Source: an uncultured Erysipelotrichaceae bacterium
GTDB taxonomy: Bacteria; Bacillota_I; Bacilli_A; Erysipelotrichales; Erysipelotrichaceae
NCBI GenBank assembly: GCA_945877405.1
Contig: CAMCSA010000024.1
Span: 1-34,759, forward strand
DNA length: 34,759 nt
Reading direction: 5' to 3'
Numbering within the stretch: the stretch's first letter is position 1; each line of letters begins with the position of its first letter. A program made the translations under genes and the position numbers. Positions 32,044 to 34,759 of this stretch are shown piece by piece. The notes beneath the pieces were generated by a model. The model searched no databases. It had not been told where the DNA came from and saw only the letters and a list, made by a program, of their open reading frames with translations.

Positions 32044-34641
32044 ATGGCGAGAAAAACAAAAGCGCAGATCAGAAAGGAAAGACAGACGGAGATTGCGGAA
32101 TGGATTGCCATTCCGATTCTTCTTGGGCTGATGGTACTGGGATTATTAAGAAGCGGTATCGTCGGCGCTTTTCTGTATGATCTGGAACGATATCTTTTCG
32201 GTTCTCTTTTCTATGTGTATATGATCGGCGTCGTTGTGCTGATCGGCTTCAACAAGCTTGCACGTCGTACAGGCAAACAGGAAAAAAGTCCGATCCCTGT
32301 GGCATTGCTGATCATCGCAGCAGTACTTCTGTGTACATGGATTGAGAAACCGGAACAGACAGGACTTGCGATTGCAGAACCCTACATCCGCAATATCACA
32401 TCCTTTTTCGCAAATGCGGAAGGTTCTTCAGATCTGACTGGTGGTATTATCGGTGCTATCCTGTATGCCATCTGTGAAACGCTGTTTGGCAGAACAGGAG
32501 TCATCATCGTAGTGATCGTACTGATTGTGATTTCCAGTTTCCTTCTGATTTCTCTGGATGTATATAAAAATGCCGCAAAGTCCATCTATCATTTCCTTGA
32601 ACTTCCACAAAAGGAAGAAGAAATTGTGGAAGAGGAAAGCAGGGAACCGGCAAATCTTTGGACGATGATTGATGAGCACAGAGAAAAGAAAAAGCAGAAG
32701 CTTGGAGAAATCAGGGTGGATGAGGAAACAGTCGAAGAGGATCACACGGATCTTCTGATTCAGGAAGAAAACAGGGAGAAGCCTGTTCTGCAGAATGAAC
32801 CGTACATGTCAAAACTTGTCAATATCGCTGCAGATGATACAAAGGAAGAGATTCCAGTTGTCCATATGCCAGGAAAGACGATTTCAGATAGCCGTTCCGT
32901 ATTCATTAATGTGGACGATCTGAATGATCCGTTTGAGGATGACATGGATGATCATGCTTCCATGGTACATACGCCTGTATCAGAACCGTTTGTGGATGAT
33001 CTGGCGGATACACAGCCATTATCCATGGTTGAAATACAGGATGAAGCAGTAGTTGAAGAAGAGGAAAAACCGGTTGAGGTAAAGCAGAAACAGCAGGTGG
33101 AAGCTGATACGAAAAAGGAATCATTGTCGAAAATGAAGAAACTCAATGCCGACTATCGTGTTCCTACACCGCGTATGATTCATTCTCTGCTGGATCCATT
33201 ACCTCCACATAATTCCAATAATGCCAATGTGATAACCGCAAAACGAAGAGGTGAACAGCTGATTTCCATTCTTGATAACTTTGATATCAAGGCACAGCTG
33301 CTTGATATTCATATCGGGCCATCTGTCACGCAGTTTGAAATCAGACCGGATGCAACGGTAAAGGTATCACGCATTCTGTCATTGACAGATAACATCAAGA
33401 TGGCATTAGCAGTCAAGGATGTCCGTATTGAAGCACCGATCCCAGGCAGAAATGCGGTTGGTATTGAAGTGCCGAATGAACACAGTACACCAGTCAAGAT
33501 GCGTGAACTGATTGAAACAACAAGTGAAGGGGATAAAAAACAGCCGCTTCTGTTTTATATCGGTAAGAATCTGCTTGGACAGACCGTCACATGCAGACTC
33601 AATAAGATGCCTCATCTTCTGATTGCCGGTGCTACCGGTTCGGGTAAATCGGTATGTATGAATTCCATTATCACTTCACTTCTTCTGCGTACTCATCCGG
33701 ATGATGTCAAAATGCTTCTGGTTGACCCGAAGAAGGTTGAATTCACACCATATCACAAAATTCCTCATCTGATTGGACCTGTCATCAATGATCCAAATCA
33801 GGCAAACAGTGCATTAAAGGCAATCGTACAGATCATGGATGAACGATATAACATCTTTGCGGCAGCTGGAGTCAGAAATATTGAAGTATTCAATGAAAAA
33901 GTACTGGCGCAGAATGGCAGGCCGAATCCGGATGGATCTCCATGTCCGAAAAAGATGCCGTATATTGTTGTCATCATTGATGAACTTGCGGATCTGATGG
34001 CGGTTGCGGGTAAGGATGTTGAACAGTCCATTCAGCGTATTACCCAGCTTGCACGTGCAGCAGGTATTCATCTGATTGTTGCAACACAGCGTCCAAGTGT
34101 TGATGTCATTACCGGCATCATCAAAGCAAATATTCCAAGCCGCATTGCCTTTGCGGTATCATCCGGTACAGATTCCCGTACGATTCTGGATCATGTTGGT
34201 GCAGAACGTCTTCTTGGTAATGGTGACCTTCTGTACATGCCGATTGGACAGTCCGGTTCGGAACGAGTACAGGGTGTATTTGTGACAGATGAGGAAGTAC
34301 AGAGAATCACAGAATGGTGTTCCTCACGTGGTACACCAGAATACAATGATAAGTTCGTACTGCTGGAAGGTGTTGAAAATGGCGAATTTGCCGGAGGAAT
34401 CGGTATTACCGATGATCCGATGTTTGAGCAGGTAAAAGATTATGTCATTGAGGCACAGAAGGCATCCACATCCTTATTGCAGAGAAGATTTGGTATCGGA
34501 TACAACCGTGCCGCAAGAATGATTGATGCTTTGGAAGAAACCGGCGTCATTGGTCCTGCTCAGGGTTCAAGACCAAGAGAAGTATTCATCAAACCGGATC
34601 AGAATGTCAAAAGAACAGAAACAGGAGATATCATTGATTAA
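32044..34641 (+). CDS. ftsK: DNA translocase FtsK/SpoIIIE
   Basis: 865 residues. It is a membrane-anchored hexameric motor that pumps chromosomal DNA through the closing septum. Four membrane helices lie at about 19-40, 55-77, 86-102 and 135-175. A Glu/Asp-rich linker (about 185-365) follows, then the alpha domain (about 370-480) and beta RecA-like motor with Walker A GATGSGKS (529-536), Walker B VVIIDELADL (Asp646-Glu647) and ATQRPSVDVITG. The C-terminal gamma winged helix (about 800-865) has RRFGIGYNRAARMIDALE and GSRPREV, which reads orienting DNA sequences. AAGGAG lies 5 nt before ATG 32044, 13 nt after the rnjB stop, so they form one operon. FtsK and SpoIIIE cannot be separated by sequence here. 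Confidence 0.96.
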   Translation: MARKTKAQIRKERQTEIAEWIAIPILLGLMVLGLLRSGIVGAFLYDLERYLFGSLFYVYMIGVVVLIGFNKLARRTGKQEKSPIPVALLIIAAVLLCTWIEKPEQTGLAIAEPYIRNITSFFANAEGSSDLTGGIIGAILYAICETLFGRTGVIIVVIVLIVISSFLLISLDVYKNAAKSIYHFLELPQKEEEIVEEESREPANLWTMIDEHREKKKQKLGEIRVDEETVEEDHTDLLIQEENREKPVLQNEPYMSKLVNIAADDTKEEIPVVHMPGKTISDSRSVFINVDDLNDPFEDDMDDHASMVHTPVSEPFVDDLADTQPLSMVEIQDEAVVEEEEKPVEVKQKQQVEADTKKESLSKMKKLNADYRVPTPRMIHSLLDPLPPHNSNNANVITAKRRGEQLISILDNFDIKAQLLDIHIGPSVTQFEIRPDATVKVSRILSLTDNIKMALAVKDVRIEAPIPGRNAVGIEVPNEHSTPVKMRELIETTSEGDKKQPLLFYIGKNLLGQTVTCRLNKMPHLLIAGATGSGKSVCMNSIITSLLLRTHPDDVKMLLVDPKKVEFTPYHKIPHLIGPVINDPNQANSALKAIVQIMDERYNIFAAAGVRNIEVFNEKVLAQNGRPNPDGSPCPKKMPYIVVIIDELADLMAVAGKDVEQSIQRITQLARAAGIHLIVATQRPSVDVITGIIKANIPSRIAFAVSSGTDSRTILDHVGAERLLGNGDLLYMPIGQSGSERVQGVFVTDEEVQRITEWCSSRGTPEYNDKFVLLEGVENGEFAGGIGITDDPMFEQVKDYVIEAQKASTSLLQRRFGIGYNRAARMIDALEETGVIGPAQGSRPREVFIKPDQNVKRTETGDIID

Positions 34642-34649
34642 TAGTAGTG

Positions 34650-34684
34650 GGGTGTAATCGTAGCAGATTACATCCTTTTTTTTT
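34650..34684 (+). terminator. Terminator of the rnjB-ftsK unit
   Basis: GGGTGTAATC (34650-34659), a 6-nt loop and GATTACATCC (34666-34675, one G-U pair) are followed by nine T. The remaining 34685-34759 is A/T-rich and shows no gene. Confidence 0.92.
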
Positions 34685-34759
34685 GCGTTTTCTGACATAT
34701 TTTACATCATTTTGGATTTTTTGGGTAATAAGTCATACAGAACCCCAAAGATGAAAGGA

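Overview
The window looks like the chromosome of a low-GC Bacillota, most likely Erysipelotrichia or a close relative. Gene order is Bacillus-like (plsY/parE-parC, yqeH-yhbY-yqeK-rsfS, dnaD-nth-ponA-recU, gpsB-rnpB, pgsA-recA-rny, rnjB-ftsK). The RNase P RNA is type B. YqeK is fused to a shrunken NadD-like domain, an arrangement I recall from the related Mollicutes. The taxon is inferred from gene content, not from a marker search.

Layout. 1-623 is mobile-element debris: the 5' part of an IS200/IS605-type tnpB on the minus strand, a divergent tnpA C-terminal remnant, a short hairpin, and the 3' remnant of a DUF3221-like gene. 900-5141 encodes a very large soluble hybrid sensor kinase with about six N-terminal sensory modules and two receiver domains. 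5381-10040 is a citrate-to-2-oxoglutarate block: citrate synthase (-) diverging from NAD-type isocitrate dehydrogenase and an aconitase-family hydratase (+). 10105-11522 (-) holds plsY and an overlapping esterase. 11713-18608 (+) is a tight operon parE-parC-yqeH-yhbY-(nadD-like/yqeK)-rsfS. 18651-19142 (-) is a membrane-anchored thioredoxin-fold-like protein without CxxC. 19182-20374 (+) is dnaD-nth. 20523-23713 (-) is recU-ponA. 23818-24548 (+) is gpsB followed at once by rnpB. 24602-26850 holds pgsA, recA and a PAP2 phosphatase. 26961-28505 is rny. 28615-28791 is a 58-residue 2[4Fe-4S] ferredoxin. 28867-34641 is miaB, a degenerate RNase J (J2 type) and ftsK/spoIIIE. The last 75 bases hold no gene.

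Functional themes. Most genes are housekeeping: chromosome topology and segregation (ParE/ParC, RecA, RecU, FtsK, DnaD, Nth), envelope growth (PBP1A, GpsB, PlsY, PgsA, PAP2), RNA decay and processing (RNase Y, RNase J2-like, RNase P, MiaB) and ribosome assembly (YqeH, YhbY, RsfS). The citrate block would supply 2-oxoglutarate for glutamate synthesis; no other TCA-cycle gene is in the window.

No CRISPR array, prophage, tRNA or toxin-antitoxin system was seen. The points most worth a second look are the pseudo-NadD/YqeK fusion, the RNase J2-like protein that has lost several metal ligands, the repeated-PAS hybrid kinase, the YbhJ-like aconitase used in a citrate block, two apparently leaderless genes, the rnpB promoter buried in gpsB, and a perfect palindrome over the pgsA -10.
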